Below are positions 14,325 through 22,154 of a DNA stretch of 22,154 bases, piece by piece. The position numbers and the translations under genes are program-made. The notes beneath the pieces are model-generated. The model was not told the DNA's origin. It saw only the letters and a program-made list of their open reading frames with translations, and did not search any database. The DNA is from CAZTLE01 sp964614415 (GTDB lineage: Bacteria; Bacteroidota; Bacteroidia; Flavobacteriales; Flavobacteriaceae), in contig CAZTLE010000053.1 in NCBI GenBank assembly GCA_964614415.1, positions 1 through 22,154 of the forward strand, written 5' to 3'. Positions within the stretch are counted from its first letter, which is position 1; each line of letters opens with the position of its first letter.

Positions 14325-17300
14325 TTATTCCAAAACAATATCAGTAACTAAACCGGCTGTATCCGACAAAGCCGAAATAGAGAATCCAATCCCACCTACA
14401 ACCAGGCCAATTGGAATCAACCAGGCAAGTTCCGCACCCACGAAAACACTGTCTTCGCCAAGCCCTGTGGCAATAAGGCCGATGTCACCGATCGTATTAC
14501 CCACGATCACCGCACCGTCCAGGATCAATGGCAACCAATTAACGAAGGTATCAGCCCCTTTGGCAACCACGATGGCGATATCCGTGACGAGGTAGAACGG
14601 AATATCCAAAAGGGTAATGATCAATCCGCCAATAGCTGCTCCGGGCTCAGGAATGAATCCCACCGGAATACCAATGATAAGGTTCAGAATGAGATCGGCA
14701 GCCCATTTCGGCGCGTACCACCACGGACTGATTCCCTCCGGGATATCAACGGTAAGAGCAGTGACCAGGACTTCCATCCCACCAACAAGTACCTCAAAGA
14801 ACAAATTGGTGTTACTGAAATTGACAACTCCCGCGACGGCATCTTTAAGCAAGGCAATGGCTCCGCCTATGGGATGACATATTTCGTTGTACGCCTCCTT
14901 GAAGCTCATCATCGGTTGTGCCAGGAGATCCGGACTGGAAACAAACTGAAACAGCTGTGAGAACAGACCGGGACTGTCCAGTCCCTGAGCCCCATTCGCA
15001 AAGGGGGCATGTCCCTTCACCAGGGAAAATATTGCTGTGGCCGGAATGGCGATCAAAAACGTAAGGCCGTTGATCACGTTCAGCTTTTCACCCTTTCCAA
15101 AGAGCTTGCTCAGCGTTTCATACAGTTCCGAAATAAACGGAATATCGAGAGCGCTTTCCAGGGCTCCGGAGAGGAAATCTACTGCGCTCTTTGCCAGTTC
15201 GAGAAGCTTGTTTAGCACCTCTTTTACGACGGTAAGTATTTCCGATCCCAGTTCTTTCAGGAAGTTGAACATGGCTTCAACGGAAAGATCTGGGTTTAAG
15301 AATGTCTGATAGAGGTGCTGCTCATCTTTGAATAACTCCTTGACTTTCGGAAGAATGGTATCCTTTAGGATCTTCGGAAAATCGTTGTTCACCAGATCGG
15401 ATAGCGGATTGGTTCCAAGCGTCTCAGTTTCAGCAGTAACTATAGAAGGAGCACAATGCAACAGGTTTCGCACTACCCAGTCTATTTCGGGACTGTGGAC
15501 CTGTTTCACCGTTTTTGGGTTGAGTTGTTGTACATACGATTGTACCGTACTGGTTCTGTACTTTTCAGGAATTTCCAGGGTAGGAAACTTATCCGAAACC
15601 GTAGTAATGGCATCGGTTATGTGGTTCTTGAAAGTCTCGGCTTCGTTTTTGGTGGTGTTTGACAGATATGAAACCCCATTGTTCATGATAGTGGCGATCA
15701 CCTCGTGCGTTTTCCAGATCTGCTTCCAATCGAACAGATGTTTCAGAAAATCCAGTAAATCATCAAATGCAGTTTTTAGCGCTTCGAAAACCCAACGAAT
15801 GGCTCCGGCGATCTTGTCAATACCGTCCAACAAGGCATGATATACCTTTCCGGCAATGGTGACCAGAATATTCCAGGCCCCACTCGCAGCGTCCTCAATT
15901 ACCTGGATAGTGTGTTCCACACCTGAGGCCAGCCAGGCATAGAGGTTACCGGCTTCTGCCGCAATGGCATTCGGAAAGCTGGTCGCAATGATCTGTTGCT
16001 GATCGAAAACCAGCTCGGGCTGTGCATTATAACGGGTATACGCCTTTTGCAGATTGCCTATGGCTGTAACTCCTTGCTCAATGTCCTTTTCCGAAGTATT
16101 CGTCGGCACCAACGGAGTAGGGCTTCCATCCATTTGAGGAACCGCAGCATTTTTGAGTTTGGCCGAAGAATCCAACGCAAAAACCTTATTCATGGCACCT
16201 TCCATAGGATCTGAAGTAACAGATGTCCCTTGTCCATCTGCAACTGTGACCTTAGTACCTGTAATGCCCGTAATTTTTTCAATGACGGTAATCCGACCCC
16301 GACCATCAGCAGGTATTGGGATTGGTTGTTTGTCCAGAACGTAGTACAGGTCATTGATATAGAAAGGCATACGGGAGGCAGCGCTTACCATCAAAGTTGC
16401 TCCGACCTGTGGCTTTCCCTGGGCATCGTTTGTAACAAAAGTAGACGTATAGGTCAATTCCTTTTTGGCCTTCACATCAGGCTGGATTAGTGAGACCGAA
16501 TCGATGTTCCAGATTGTGGATTTTGGAGACTGAACTGCCTTCTTGAGATCGTTTCCCGCTACGGCAAAGAAGATATTCGCATTATTTCCTTTGTTGATAT
16601 AAGGCGAAACCTGATCAACACCCTTCAAAATAGGGATAGGAGTGCTCCAGGCCTTAGGATCGGTAGCATTACTGATTGGGCAGGATGTATAAAAGATCGT
16701 ATCGGCGCGATTGATACCCCACACGACAAACTGCGTTCCGTCCGTATAAGCAAAAAGCTTGTTTACGTCATTGAACAGTTCGTTTTGAACAACGGCGACC
16801 CCGGTCGCGTCCATCTTCTGATTGTCTGTCGCGAAGTAAGTAAGTACACCGCCTCCGCCCACAAATAAGGCTGTTTCACCCGATTGATCGTTTGTAATTG
16901 CTGTGGCTAAGGCCGTTGCCCCGGCTGGGCATGTGAGTCGTGTTTCCGAAGGAGCGCCTCCAAAAGGATTGTACAGCTGCACATAGAGCAGCTCTTCCTG
17001 ATTATTGATTGACCCCAGGTTATACATACCATCAACTATGTCGCCTCCTTTTCTACCGAGTGCGCTATGAACTCCTTTATTGAGTTGCCCTCCCAGGTTC
17101 ATATAATTCCAAACGGGGCCCTTTGTGTTGCCGGGTAATAAGTAGTAGCGCCCTATGAAGTTATCCTTCTGGAGGAGGTCGATCACGATATATTCGGAAG
17201 AACCGGATTCAGCAATGAAGACGGAATCCACATTTAGAGACTCAAGGGGTTTTGAAGTATTATCGTAGGGAGCTTCCTTCCACTGGATGGTGTTTGGATT

Positions 17301-17666
17301 CAAGGAAGTTCCGGCGTCCGAATTGGAAAGCGAAAGAAATACATGATCTTTCCCGCTATGCGTGACTACTATGGCAATGTCAATATTGCCATTGCTTTTA
17401 CTTTGAGCTGCCTTGAAATCCTTCACAGTGGCTCCTGCGCCGACCTGTTGGAGTAGTGCACTGCTAAGGTCGAGTTTCTTCCATCCGGAGCGTTCGCCTT
17501 CATCCTGCTTGATGAGATAGAAACTGTTGTCGGTGCCAATGGCAAAGAGCAAGGCAAGTCCATTGCCGGTCTGTACTGCCTGGAAGGTCTTTTGGGGTGA
17601 AATTATTTCTGAAAGAAAATAATTCTCAATAAGCTGTGATTGCACAGAAAGTTTTGTAGAGGCCAT
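14325..17666 (-). CDS. Large protein with propeller-like N-terminus and hydrophobic C-terminus, unknown function
   Basis: The protein is 1113 aa. Residues about 30-400 show repeating beta-strand patterns (for example LLFAIGTDNSFYLIK, IDIAIVVTHSGKDHVFLSL, ALFVGGGGVLTYFATD) like a beta-propeller. Residues about 430-490 include MPFYINDLYYVLDKQPIPIP, a motif I dimly recall from uncharacterised fungal and bacterial proteins. Residues about 530-860 are amphipathic helix. Residues about 861-882 and about 954-1105 are very hydrophobic, with several possible membrane helices (ILNLIIGIPVGFIPEPGAAI; AELAWLIPIGLVVGGIGFSI). There is no signal peptide, lipobox or type IX tail. It starts 25 bp after the stop of the 587-aa gene on the same strand, so they form an operon. 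Base composition resembles the housekeeping neighbours. It could be a membrane-inserting or toxin-like protein (inference only). Confidence 0.85.
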   Translation of the reverse strand: MASTKLSVQSQLIENYFLSEIISPQKTFQAVQTGNGLALLFAIGTDNSFYLIKQDEGERSGWKKLDLSSALLQQVGAGATVKDFKAAQSKSNGNIDIAIVVTHSGKDHVFLSLSNSDAGTSLNPNTIQWKEAPYDNTSKPLESLNVDSVFIAESGSSEYIVIDLLQKDNFIGRYYLLPGNTKGPVWNYMNLGGQLNKGVHSALGRKGGDIVDGMYNLGSINNQEELLYVQLYNPFGGAPSETRLTCPAGATALATAITNDQSGETALFVGGGGVLTYFATDNQKMDATGVAVVQNELFNDVNKLFAYTDGTQFVVWGINRADTIFYTSCPISNATDPKAWSTPIPILKGVDQVSPYINKGNNANIFFAVAGNDLKKAVQSPKSTIWNIDSVSLIQPDVKAKKELTYTSTFVTNDAQGKPQVGATLMVSAASRMPFYINDLYYVLDKQPIPIPADGRGRITVIEKITGITGTKVTVADGQGTSVTSDPMEGAMNKVFALDSSAKLKNAAVPQMDGSPTPLVPTNTSEKDIEQGVTAIGNLQKAYTRYNAQPELVFDQQQIIATSFPNAIAAEAGNLYAWLASGVEHTIQVIEDAASGAWNILVTIAGKVYHALLDGIDKIAGAIRWVFEALKTAFDDLLDFLKHLFDWKQIWKTHEVIATIMNNGVSYLSNTTKNEAETFKNHITDAITTVSDKFPTLEIPEKYRTSTVQSYVQQLNPKTVKQVHSPEIDWVVRNLLHCAPSIVTAETETLGTNPLSDLVNNDFPKILKDTILPKVKELFKDEQHLYQTFLNPDLSVEAMFNFLKELGSEILTVVKEVLNKLLELAKSAVDFLSGALESALDIPFISELYETLSKLFGKGEKLNVINGLTFLIAIPATAIFSLVKGHAPFANGAQGLDSPGLFSQLFQFVSSPDLLAQPMMSFKEAYNEICHPIGGAIALLKDAVAGVVNFSNTNLFFEVLVGGMEVLVTALTVDIPEGISPWWYAPKWAADLILNLIIGIPVGFIPEPGAAIGGLIITLLDIPFYLVTDIAIVVAKGADTFVNWLPLILDGAVIVGNTIGDIGLIATGLGEDSVFVGAELAWLIPIGLVVGGIGFSISALSDTAGLVTDIVLE

Positions 17667-17690
17667 GATATTCAGAATTAATTGGGGTTA

Positions 17691-19454
17691 TTAATGAGTA
17701 CTGTTGTACAAGAGATTTGCTACCAGATCCTGGCTATCCGAGAACCCTGTGCTTTCGAATGAAAAAGTCTTTCCACCGGGGAATACCCATTTTCTGGAAC
17801 CGTTCAACGCGGCGCTAAGGCTATCTATACTCTGCTGCGATAAGCCGGCTGCCCAGTTGTTGAAGGTGTTGATAATGTGCTTCAGGGTTATGTCGGAGTC
17901 GAAGAAGTGCATCAACTTAATGATGAGATTCTCACCGGTATTTCCTTTGTTCTTACCAATAACCGAAGGTTGTTGCGTAATTGAGAGTCCGCCGGATGCA
18001 TCTACGCCCATGAGATAATCGGTAGTAATTTCCACGTCCACCCAGTTCCCGTCCGCAGTGGCAAAATGAAGTACGCTCAGATCGGCGTGCATCACAAAGT
18101 GATTTGTAAGGGTAATCTTGTTGGTAGATAATGTAATGGAGGAGGTGATATAATACTTCACTTTGAACTCACCCAGCTTTGCACCCAGATACCCGTGGCT
18201 TTCATCTTTTCCGCTGGCTGCCCATCCCAACGAGAGTACTACGGGTCCGTCTACAGTAGGGACCTGATATGATCGTTCGGACAGGGGAAATTTATTATTG
18301 GGTGCAGGTACAAAAGTGAGATTTAGCGAACCCCCTGTAAGATCTTCATTTACATGAATATTGGGCTGTGGAATTTTGCATAAGGCTGGGCCCGCACCAA
18401 CGGCGGCCAGTTGTTTTTGCAGGTGGTCTACAAAGACAGATTTCTTAATGGCCATGGTACCCGCTGTCGTAGCCGCTTCACTTTCATCGACCCAGTTCCA
18501 GGTGAATTGGGTGGCAGGAGGCAGTGGATGCCCCGGGGTTGTGCACAAATAGCACAGAGTGTCCAAATTCTGTTGAGCGGGGGTTGGATTTGAAATAGGT
18601 TGCCCGTTTGCACCTAATATTGGGTTGATCGATAATTCAAGATCTGCCACACTTATGCTTCCTGCCGGAGCAGAAGCCTGGTGAATGGAATAGTTGAGGA
18701 CAGGTTGCCCGCTGGCTTTCATCTGCGCAAAGTAAGCGCCCAGGAAGATTTCGTTCAACGCTGTATATAATGGAGTTCCCGGTTTTACACCTTCAATTTT
18801 GGGCGGATTATTTAAAATAGCCTTATCGAGTTCCAGCAGTAATTGTTGTACACTAAATGTACCGGCCGGTAGTGCATTTGCTGCGTTTTTCACGTCTGTG
18901 GGCAGGTTTGAATCATCTGAAACCTCAACCTGACTTATCGGAATCTTGGCATTGAAGAACCATCCCTTTCCATTGGGTTGAGACTCGTTGAGCCAGGCGA
19001 CAATACCTCTGGGTCCGTAGGAAGCTTCCACAACCTGGAATTCGGAGCACATGAGATTGTAGTTTACCATTCCTTTGCTGGCCGTAAGCGTTACGACGTT
19101 GGGAAGCGCAGGTCCGTTAGGTGTAATGGGCGCATATCCCGGAGGCAAGCCAATTTTGGCTTTAAACCCGTACCAGAAAAAAGCTTTGGATACCGCCTTC
19201 AACCTGGGATCGGTTAAGGGGGTGCTTGCAGGAATGGATAGGGGATCCACCCCTCCGGTGGCTTTTAATAAGTCTGCTTTTGAAATGGATTTCGGGTTCC
19301 CCGAACTGTCCATGACATAGTACATAATTACTTCCGGAGAACTGCCCCCTGAGAGGTATTCTTTCATTGTGCCGTTGATACTTTCCTGGGTAACTGCCAC
19401 CACCATATCATAGCCGTAGCGCGCGTTGGATAGATCAGATTGATTTGCTCCCAT
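17691..19454 (-). CDS. Large hypothetical protein with P47/OrfX (TULIP)-like features
   Basis: This 587-aa protein has no signal peptide. Its N-terminus, ARYGYDMVVAVTQESINGTM (residues 11-30), resembles the opening of clostridial P47-type proteins (YGWD-x-V, then N-x3-L) of the TULIP lipid-binding superfamily. A helix-loop region rich in Pro and Gly follows (GFKAKIGLPPGYAP). Residues about 420-510 are long alternating beta strands, then a helix (HIINTFNNWAAGLSQQSIDS) and a C-terminal KWVFPGGKTFSFES motif (555-568), compatible with a TULIP-like beta-helix wrap. The assignment is from memory and weak. It is the first gene of a two-gene operon with the 1113-aa protein. In known toxin clusters P47/OrfX proteins accompany large toxins, but none is recognisable here. 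Plausible alternatives are a novel lipid-binding protein or a structural partner of the 1113-aa protein. Confidence 0.85.
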   Translation of the reverse strand: MGANQSDLSNARYGYDMVVAVTQESINGTMKEYLSGGSSPEVIMYYVMDSSGNPKSISKADLLKATGGVDPLSIPASTPLTDPRLKAVSKAFFWYGFKAKIGLPPGYAPITPNGPALPNVVTLTASKGMVNYNLMCSEFQVVEASYGPRGIVAWLNESQPNGKGWFFNAKIPISQVEVSDDSNLPTDVKNAANALPAGTFSVQQLLLELDKAILNNPPKIEGVKPGTPLYTALNEIFLGAYFAQMKASGQPVLNYSIHQASAPAGSISVADLELSINPILGANGQPISNPTPAQQNLDTLCYLCTTPGHPLPPATQFTWNWVDESEAATTAGTMAIKKSVFVDHLQKQLAAVGAGPALCKIPQPNIHVNEDLTGGSLNLTFVPAPNNKFPLSERSYQVPTVDGPVVLSLGWAASGKDESHGYLGAKLGEFKVKYYITSSITLSTNKITLTNHFVMHADLSVLHFATADGNWVDVEITTDYLMGVDASGGLSITQQPSVIGKNKGNTGENLIIKLMHFFDSDITLKHIINTFNNWAAGLSQQSIDSLSAALNGSRKWVFPGGKTFSFESTGFSDSQDLVANLLYNSTH

Positions 19455-19513
19455 AATATAAGTTTTAAGATGTTAGACTTGGAGAGTAGGTTTGGCTAAG
19501 AACAATAGTGAAA

Positions 19514-19544
19514 TAAACATACTAAGTTGTAAATCAGATGACAA
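19514..19544 (-). promoter_or_regulatory. Candidate promoter of the 587/1113-aa operon
   Basis: On the minus strand TATGTTTA (19514-19521) matches TAnnTTTG at 7 of 8 positions, with TTG (19542-19544) 20 bp upstream. It leaves a leader of about 55 nt before the ATG at 19454. Confidence 0.4.
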
Positions 19545-19594
19545 TAAGTATTTTCACGTATTTTTTTGAGCTTCAGTTTAGGGTAAGAAATCCG

Positions 19595-19602
19595 TATTTT
19601 TG
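19595..19602 (+). promoter_or_regulatory. TAnnTTTG element directly in front of the epimerase gene
   Basis: TATTTTTG is a full match, and only 6 bp separate it from the ATG at 19609, implying a leaderless or nearly leaderless mRNA if it is used. The upstream TTG is 26 bp away, longer than usual. Confidence 0.35.
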
Positions 19603-19608
19603 TACTCC

Positions 19609-20511
19609 ATGAAACTACTTATCACCGGGGCCACCGGACTTATAGGAAAGGAACTTTTAGATCAATGCGCTGAAGACGGAATTCCGGTGCATTTCCTGAC
19701 CACCCGAAAGAATCAACTCAATTCCAGTCCTAATGCAAAGGGATTTCACTGGAATCCGAAAACGGGTGAAATTGACACAGCTGCCTTCAATGGCATAACC
19801 TCCATAATCAACCTGGCGGGCGCTCCGGTTTCCAGGCGTTGGACGGCCTCGTATAAGAAACTTATCCGGGATAGTCGGATCGACTCCATTCGTTTACTGC
19901 GTGATACGCTGCAGCAAATTGAGCACTCCATTTCACATTTCGTTTCAGCGAGTGGTATCAGTTACTATCCCAGCTCGCTCTCCGAAGAATATTCTGAAAA
20001 CCACCCGACTTCGGGAACCGCCTTTCTGGCTGGAGTTACTGTTGACTGGGAAACCGAAGCCGATGCCATAGGCCAATTAGGAATTAAGGTATCCAAGTTA
20101 CGCACAGGCATTGTACTTTCAGAGAAAGGAGGTGCCCTTTTAAAAATGGTGAAACCCATAAAAATGGGGATGGGCGCTCCCCTGGGTTCAGGAAAACAAT
20201 GGCAGTCCTGGATCGATGTAACCGATATGGCTGCCATGTATCTTCATATTTGCCGCAATGAACTGGAAGGAACATTTAATGCAGTGGCTCCCAATCCCAT
20301 TACCAATGCCGAACTTACCAAAGCCATTGCCTCGGCATTGGGAAAGAGAGTCTGGCTTCCCAATGTACCGGCTTTTGTGCTGAAACTTGTGCTGGGGGAA
20401 ATGGGCTCTCTGGTACTTGAGAGTCAGAAGGTAAGCTGCCAAAAAATACAGGATTCGGGGTTTGAATTCACCTATCCTACGATTACCGAATCGATCGGGG
20501 ACTTGCTGTAA
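19609..20511 (+). CDS. TIGR01777-family NAD(P)-binding epimerase/oxidoreductase (YfcH-like)
   Basis: This 300-aa member of the extended short-chain dehydrogenase superfamily has the Rossmann motif GATGLIG at residues 7-13. This fixes the start at ATG 19609; a TTG three codons upstream would overlap the promoter element. Family features are INLAGAPVSRRWT, SASGISYYPSS (containing the Tyr of the active-site region), KLRTGIVLSEKGGAL and GSGKQWQSWIDVTDMA. The C-terminal DUF1731-like part begins near NAVAPNPITNAELTKAIASA. Substrate and physiological role are unknown for most members. It is probably cytoplasmic. It is divergent from the 587-aa gene and 86 bp upstream of grpE, which has its own promoter. 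Confidence 0.92.
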   Translation: MKLLITGATGLIGKELLDQCAEDGIPVHFLTTRKNQLNSSPNAKGFHWNPKTGEIDTAAFNGITSIINLAGAPVSRRWTASYKKLIRDSRIDSIRLLRDTLQQIEHSISHFVSASGISYYPSSLSEEYSENHPTSGTAFLAGVTVDWETEADAIGQLGIKVSKLRTGIVLSEKGGALLKMVKPIKMGMGAPLGSGKQWQSWIDVTDMAAMYLHICRNELEGTFNAVAPNPITNAELTKAIASALGKRVWLPNVPAFVLKLVLGEMGSLVLESQKVSCQKIQDSGFEFTYPTITESIGDLL

Positions 20512-20532
20512 GTAAAAATACCGTGTGACATT

Positions 20533-20564
20533 TTGACATTTTTGGAGAATTGGCAGTACTTTTG
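20533..20564 (+). promoter_or_regulatory. grpE-dnaJ promoter
   Basis: TACTTTTG (20557-20564) is a perfect TAnnTTTG element with TTG (20533-20535) 21 bp upstream, leaving a leader of about 28 nt before the ATG at 20598. No CIRCE-type inverted repeat was seen, so heat control by HrcA is not evident. Confidence 0.6.
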
Positions 20565-20597
20565 CAACCTCGAAAACCAGAAATAGTAATCAATCGA

Positions 20598-21161
20598 ATG
20601 AGTAAAAAGGAAAAAGCCAAAGCTACGGATGTGGTAGAAGAAGTACTTGGAACCGAAGAAGAGTCGGCTCAGGAAGAAACCACTAAGAAAGATAAGAAGG
20701 CGAAAAAGGAAGATCCTTTAACCAAACTGCAATCGGAACTGGACACTGAAAAGGATCGGTATTTGCGTCTGTTTGCCGAGTTCGAAAATTATAAGAAGCG
20801 CACCGGTAAGGAGCGAATTGAGTTGTTTAAAACGGCGAGTCAGGATGTTATGGTTTCCCTGCTTCCCGTATTGGATGATTTTGATCGCGCCCTTATTGAG
20901 ATTGAAAAATCCGATGATGACGGATTGTTCAAAGGGGTAGAACTCATAAGCAACAAACTAAGAGAAACACTACGCGCCAAGGGATTGGAGATGATCAAAG
21001 TCGAGCAGGGTGATGCTTTTAACGCAGATGACCACGATGCTGTGACCCAAATTCCGGCTCCTTCGGATGATCTGAAAGGAAAGATCATCGATGTGATCGA
21101 AAAGGGGTATACGCTGGGCGAGAAGGTGATCCGTCATCCCAAGGTAGTTGTAGGACAATAA
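20598..21161 (+). CDS. grpE: GrpE nucleotide exchange factor for DnaK
   Basis: The protein is 187 aa, a normal length. The start is ATG 20598; a TTG at 20550 would place the promoter inside the gene. Residues about 1-45 are acidic/lysine-rich and disordered, followed by the long coiled coil (LDTEKDRYLRLFAEFENYKK) with the conserved FENYKKRT segment. The C-terminal beta-wing ends in GYTLGEKVIRHPKVVVGQ, the GrpE signature (V-x-P-K/R-V). It releases ADP from DnaK in the protein-folding cycle. The dnaJ start follows 1 bp after its stop, a tight operon that suggests coupled translation. Confidence 0.97.
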   Translation: MSKKEKAKATDVVEEVLGTEEESAQEETTKKDKKAKKEDPLTKLQSELDTEKDRYLRLFAEFENYKKRTGKERIELFKTASQDVMVSLLPVLDDFDRALIEIEKSDDDGLFKGVELISNKLRETLRAKGLEMIKVEQGDAFNADDHDAVTQIPAPSDDLKGKIIDVIEKGYTLGEKVIRHPKVVVGQ

Positions 21162-21162
21162 G

Positions 21163-22154
21163 ATGAAACAGGACTTTTACGAAATACTTGGTGTCTCAAA
21201 GAATGCTTCGGAAGCCGAAATAAAGAAGGCTTACCGAAAGAAAGCTATTGAGTACCACCCCGATAAGAACCCGGGCGATGCCAAGGCGGAAGAGATGTTC
21301 AAGAAGGCAGCCGAAGCCTATGAGGTATTGAGCGACCCGGACAAGCGTGCTCGCTACGATCAGTTTGGTCACCAGGCCTTTGAAGGCGGTGGCTTTGGCG
21401 GAGGCGGTATGAACATGGAAGATATCTTCAGTCAGTTTGGAGACATCTTCGGAAGCGCCTTCGGTGGAGGCGGATTCGGCGGCTTTGGTGGATTTGGTGG
21501 AGGTCAGCGCCAGGTGAAGGGTAGCAACCTGCGTATACGCGTAAAGCTCTCTCTTGAAGAAATTGCCAACGGTGTCGAGAAGAAGATCAAGGTAAAGCGG
21601 AAAACGGTCGCTCCCGGAACTACCTATACAACTTGTACTACCTGTAACGGTCGCGGGCAGGTGACTCGTGTTCAGAATACCATATTAGGGCGGATGCAAA
21701 CGACAGGTACTTGTTCCACATGTGGCGGTACCGGAAAAATCATCGAAAAGAAAGGTGCTAATGCCGATAGCCAGGGCTTAATGGCCAACGAAGAGACCGT
21801 TTCCATTAAGATACCTGCCGGTGTAGTTGACGGGATGCAATTAAAAGTTTCCGGTAAAGGAAATGAAGCACCCGGCGGCGGTATTCCCGGGGATCTTTTG
21901 GTGGCCATAGAGGAATTGTCACACCCTTCATTGCAAAGGGATGGAGACAACCTGCACTACGACCTGTATATCAGTTTTTCGGAGGCTGCTTTAGGTACTT
22001 CCAAAGAGATCGATACTGTAACCGGGAAAGTGCGAATCAAGATCGAGTCCGGTGTACAAAGCGGAAAAATATTACGCCTTCGTAACAAAGGAATTCCGAG
22101 TATAAATGGTTATGGGACAGGTGATTTGCTGGTTCATATCAATGTTTGGACTCC
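21163..22154 (+). CDS. dnaJ: DnaJ co-chaperone, 3' end outside window; only two zinc-finger repeats
   Basis: 330 residues are visible of an expected ~375. The J domain covers residues 1-66 with HPD at 32-34, which stimulates DnaK ATPase. A Gly/Phe region runs from about 70 to 115 (GGGFGGGG, FGGFGGFGGG). The cysteine-rich part has only two C-x2-C-x-G-x-G motifs, CTTCNGRG at 158-165 and CSTCGGTG at 184-191, instead of four; a single zinc site would be formed. The substrate-binding beta domains follow (ETVSIKIPAGVVDGMQLKVS). I recall this reduced form from other Flavobacteriia, so it is probably lineage-typical and not a deletion. It is co-transcribed with grpE. The frame is open at the window edge, and no disruption is seen. 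Confidence 0.95.
   Translation, partial: MKQDFYEILGVSKNASEAEIKKAYRKKAIEYHPDKNPGDAKAEEMFKKAAEAYEVLSDPDKRARYDQFGHQAFEGGGFGGGGMNMEDIFSQFGDIFGSAFGGGGFGGFGGFGGGQRQVKGSNLRIRVKLSLEEIANGVEKKIKVKRKTVAPGTTYTTCTTCNGRGQVTRVQNTILGRMQTTGTCSTCGGTGKIIEKKGANADSQGLMANEETVSIKIPAGVVDGMQLKVSGKGNEAPGGGIPGDLLVAIEELSHPSLQRDGDNLHYDLYISFSEAALGTSKEIDTVTGKVRIKIESGVQSGKILRLRNKGIPSINGYGTGDLLVHINVWT

Noticed and set aside
20550..20597. TTG start adding 16 residues to GrpE
   Set aside because: The perfect TACTTTTG promoter element lies inside it.

Overview
The window looks like a chromosomal segment of a marine-type Flavobacteriia (phylum Bacteroidota). The signs are: a secreted protein with a type IX secretion C-terminal tail, candidate promoters of the Bacteroidota form TAnnTTTG with a TTG about 20 bp upstream, no obvious reliance on Shine-Dalgarno sites, a DnaJ with only two of the four usual zinc-finger repeats, lipoprotein signals, and AT-rich degenerate intergenic repeats of a kind I associate with this group. 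No genus can be assigned from the sequence alone. No rRNA, tRNA, CRISPR array, transposase or integrase was seen.

Layout. (1) 1-3453, plus strand: the 3' part of an M49 dipeptidyl peptidase III gene, a strong terminator, and a secreted FG-GAP/ASPIC-UnbV protein. (2) 3601-6453, minus strand: a signalling cassette of a TPR sensor kinase, a NarL-type response regulator that overlaps it, and a small stand-alone LuxR-type HTH protein. (3) 6564-8541, minus strand: an AT-richer accessory operon encoding a small membrane protein, a trypsin-like protease without a signal peptide, and an unknown 153-aa protein. It ends at a perfect hairpin terminator. Upstream are two exact TACCC-N6-GGGTA dyads, the geometry of a NarL 7-2-7 site. 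(4) 8542-13003: a small two-helix membrane protein, a MazG/HisE-like pyrophosphohydrolase, a lipoprotein-like TPR/LytS sensor kinase, and a branched-chain aminotransferase, separated by intergenic repeats. (5) 13050-14243, plus strand: a DUF4920 lipoprotein and the tRNA-modifying methyltransferase mnmD, whose stop codon lies inside a 44-bp tandem duplication. (6) 14325-19454, minus strand: two large unusual genes, a 587-aa protein with P47/TULIP-like features followed by an 1113-aa protein with a propeller-like N-terminus and a very hydrophobic C-terminus. (7) 19609-22154, plus strand: a TIGR01777-type epimerase, grpE, and a dnaJ cut by the window edge.

The most promising undescribed material is, first, the protease operon with its dyad sites next to a NarL-type signalling cassette, which suggests a regulated intracellular protease system. 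Second is the 587-aa/1113-aa gene pair, which may be a toxin-associated or membrane-acting module. Both proposals are inferences. Family assignments for housekeeping genes rest on motifs that can be read directly.
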